Shown here one piece after another: positions 61,501 through 64,000 of a stretch of 64,000 nt of DNA. Under the pieces are notes generated by a model. That model was not told where the DNA came from and did not search any database. It saw only the letters and a list, made by a program, of their open reading frames with translations. The stretch lies in contig OY998180.1 of assembly GCA_963921935.1 (NCBI GenBank), positions 62,001 through 126,000 of the forward strand, in the 5' to 3' direction. This DNA is from Galeruca laticollis. Its lineage: Eukaryota; Arthropoda; Insecta; Coleoptera; Chrysomelidae. A program made the translations under genes and the position numbers. Every line of letters begins with the position of its first letter. Within the stretch, counting starts at the first letter, position 1.

Positions 61501-64000
61501 ACGGGACCACCACACAACAATTCTATATCGATCCTAATATATTTTCTATAAGTGTGATGATGAAACAACTTTCCCTAGACATTTACAAAAATAAAATGTA
61601 AGATAGTAATGAAAAAGAATGCGCCGGGGGAATTTACCCTCTTAGAAAAATCTTAAGGGAATGTGACTACTTCACAACTATTCTATATCGATTCTTATAA
61701 ATTTTCCATAAATATGACGAAGAAAAAACTTTTCCCTGACAGTTAAAAAAATAAAATGTGAGAATCTAATGAAAAATAGTTGATGTGGTGAATTTCTTCC
61801 TCTTAGAAAATTCTTAAGGGAATGTTACTACTCCACAACGACTCTATATCAATTCTTATGAATTTTCCCCAAATATGATGATGAAACAACTTTACCTAGA
61901 CAGTTGAAAAAATAAAATGTTAAGATATTAACGAAAACGAGTAGGTGGGGTGAATTTCACTCTCTTAGAAAAATGTTGAAGAACGGGACCACCACACAAC
62001 AATTCTATATCGATCCTAATATATTTTCTATAAGTTTGATGATGAAACGACATTTCTTAGAGTTAAAATATAAAATGCGAGTAAGTGGGGTGAATCTCAC
62101 CATCTTAGAAAAATGTTAAAGGAACGTGACCACCACACAACAATTCTATATCGATTCAAATATATTTTCTATATATTTTAATGATGAAACGACTTTTCCC
62201 AGACAGTTAAAAAAATAAAATGTGAGAAGCTAATGAAAAATAGTTGGTGTGGTGAATTTCACCCTCTTAGAAAATACTTAAGGGAATGTGACTACTCCAC
62301 AACGATTCTATATTGATTCTTACGATGATGAAAAAACTTTTCATACGACAGTTGAAAAAATAAGATGTTAAGATATTAACGGAAACGAGTAGGTGGGGTG
62401 AATTTTACCATTTTAGAAAAATATTAAAGGAACGGGACCACCACACAACAATTCTATATCAATTCTAATGTATTTTCTATAAGTTTGATGATGAAACAAC
62501 TTTCCCTAGACATTTACAAACATAAAATGTGAGATAGTAATGAAAAAGAATGCGCGGAGGGAAATTCACCCTCTTAGAAAATTCTTAAGGGAATGTTACT
62601 ACTCCACAACGACTCTATATCGATTCTTATGAATTTTCCCCAAATATGATGATGAAACAACTTTACCTAGACAGTTGAAAAAATAAAATGTTAAGATATC
62701 AACGAAAACGAGTAGGTGGGGTGAATTTTACCATTTTAGAAAAATGTTAAAGGAACGGGACCACCACACAACAATTCTATATCAATTCTAATGTATTTTC
62801 TATAAGTTTGATGATGAAACAACTTTCCCTAGACATTTACAAACATAAAATGTGAGATAGTAATGAAAAAGAATGCGCGGAGGGAAATTCACCCTCTTAG
62901 AAAATTCTTAAGGGACTGTTACTACTCCACAACGACTCTATATCGATTCTTATGAATTTTCCCCAAATATGATGATGAAACAACTTTACCTAGACAGTTG
63001 AAAAAATAAAATGTTAAGATATTAACGAAAACGAGTAGGTGGGGTGAATTTTACCATTTTAGAAAAATGTTAAAGGAACGGGACCTCCACACAACAATTC
63101 TATATCAATTCTAATGTATTTTCTATAAGTTTGATGATGAAACAACTTTCCCTAGATATTTACAAACATAAAATGTGAGATAGTAATGAAAAAGAATGCG
63201 CGGAGGGAAATTCACCCTCTTAGAAAATTCTTAAGGGAATGTTACTACTCCACAACGACTCTATATCGATTCTTATGAATTTTCCCCAAATATGATGATG
63301 AAACAACTTTACCTAGACAGTTGAAAAAATAAAATGTTAAGATATTAACGAAAACGAGTAGGTGGGGTGAATTTCACTCTCTTAGAAAAATGTTGAAGAA
63401 CGGGACCACAACTCAACAATTCTATATCGATCCTAATATGTTTTCTATAAGTTTGATGATGAAACGACATTTCTTAGAGTTAAAATATAAAATGCGAGTA
63501 AGTGGGGTGAATCTCGCCCTCTTACAAAAATGTTAAAGGAACGTGACCACCACACAACAATTCTATATCGATTCAAATATATTTTCTATATATTTTAATG
63601 ATGAAACGACTTTTCCCAGACAGTTAAAAAAATAAAATGTGAGAAGCTAATGAAAAATAGTTGGTGTGGTGAATTTCACCCTCTTAGAAAATACTTAAGG
63701 GAATGTGACTACTCCACAACGATTCTATATTGATTCTTACGATGATGAAAAAACTTTTCATACGACAGTTGAAAAAATAAGATGTTAAGATATTAACGAA
63801 AACGAGTAGGTGGGGTGAATTTTACCATTTTAGAAAAATGTTAAAGGAACGGGACCACCACACAACAATTCTATATCAATTCTAATGTATTTTCTATAAG
63901 TTTGATGATGAAACAACTTTCCCTAGACATTTACAAACGTAAAATGTGAGATAGTAATGAAAAAGAATGCGCGGAGGGAAATTCACCCTCTTAGAAAATT
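58560..64000. repeat. HOR copy 6, long form, partial, order breaks near 62.75 kb
   Basis: It follows copy 1 at an offset of 35,222, including the CTATAGG box (about 59495) and ATCGTTTCTT box (about 59970). Private changes: 59899 and 59903 (ATGTGCGAAGGG) and 61851 (ATCAATTCTTATG). From about 62756 the expected ACCCCCACAC is ACCACCACAC, and the monomer order jumps: GGTGGGGTGAATTTCACTCT at 61944 recurs at 63361 (1,417 bp) with new substitutions such as GACCACAACTCAAC and CTCGCCCTCTTAC. Confidence 0.8.

Larger units (their letters stand above)
16320..64000. repeat. Satellite DNA array, monomers of about 160 bp, continues past the window
   Basis: Every 155-163 bases the sequence returns to GATGATGAAAC-AACTTT, followed by AATAAAATG, a GGTGAATTTCACC-type dyad, CTTAGAAAAAT, a GGGAC-CACCACAC or GTGACTACTCCAC box, and TTCTATATCGATT. 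Two main monomer types alternate in most of the array: one of 162 bp (TTTACCTAGACAGTTGAA, GATATTAACG) and one of 161 bp (TTTCCCTAGACATTTAC, GAATGCGCGG), giving a 323-bp dimer (for example starts at 22256, 22418, 22579, 22902). Some monomers are shortened to about 135-147 bp. No transposon interrupts the array in this window. Length in the window is about 47.7 kb. Role is unknown: pericentromeric, centromeric or subtelomeric heterochromatin are all possible. Confidence 0.95.

Noticed and set aside
16320..64000. Hammerhead ribozyme in the satellite monomer (TGATGA next to GAAAC)
   Set aside because: The two words are adjacent (GATGATGAAAC) with no stem II between them, and no complementary stems flank them. 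Satellite-borne hammerheads exist in other animals, but this is not one by eye.
16320..64000. CRISPR array or bacterial repeat system
   Set aside because: Repeats are contiguous monomers of about 160 bp without unique spacers, and the flanks are eukaryotic transposons.
1..64000. Telomeric TTAGG-type arrays
   Set aside because: No tandem runs of TTAGG or its complement were seen, so a telomere-adjacent position is not supported by this window.

Overview
This window looks like a heterochromatic stretch of an AT-rich arthropod genome, most likely an insect. The evidence is a Jockey-clade LINE, a hAT-type transposase relic, a Tc1/mariner-group transposon with a TA target duplication, several foldback/MITE-like inverted repeats, and about 48 kb of tandem satellite DNA. 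The species cannot be named from the sequence. I see no confident host gene, RNA gene, CRISPR array or bacterial-type operon.

Left part (1-4.1 kb): AT-rich non-coding DNA with MITE-like and foldback structures, including a 519-bp element with TACAGGGTGT ends and TA flanks (1421-1939) and a large imperfect inverted repeat around 2400-2980. One short exon-like stretch near 225-300 on the minus strand is only a weak candidate.

Middle part (4.1-15.1 kb): a three-level nest of transposons. A decayed hAT-type element (inverted ends near 4123 and 15085) carries a broken transposase on the plus strand. A near full-length Jockey-like LINE on the minus strand (about 6420-14685) interrupts that transposase in its C-terminal domain. 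A 2,456-bp Tc1/mariner-group transposon (7332-9787) in turn interrupts LINE ORF2. Taking out the transposon and one TA copy on paper gives an uninterrupted LINE ORF2 of about 912 codons. The inner transposon has an intact transposase with 81 residues between the second catalytic D and the E. LINE ORF1 (gag) is broken by several frameshifts and stops. Relative age, oldest to youngest, is hAT, then LINE, then the mariner-group element.

Right flank (15.1-16.3 kb): a foldback element with long inverted arms (about 15275-15690), then about 600 bp of unassigned sequence.

Right part (16.3-64.0 kb, running off the window): one satellite family with monomers of about 160 bp. The left edge (16.3-18.1 kb) has diverged single monomers. 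Next come short-range duplications of 1,292 bp, and from about 20.0 kb a homogeneous higher-order repeat (HOR). The basic block alternates two monomer types in a 323-bp dimer. About 40 monomers make a HOR of 6,311 bp, seen three times in a row. Longer variants of 7,592 and 8,697 bp are explained by unequal exchange: the first differs by four dimers minus an 11-bp deletion, the second by a 2,386-bp internal duplication. Copies are almost identical to each other. Near 62.75 kb the HOR order breaks down into a rearranged, slightly more diverged version. The satellite has no plausible genes; an 84-codon open frame recurs only because the HOR recurs.
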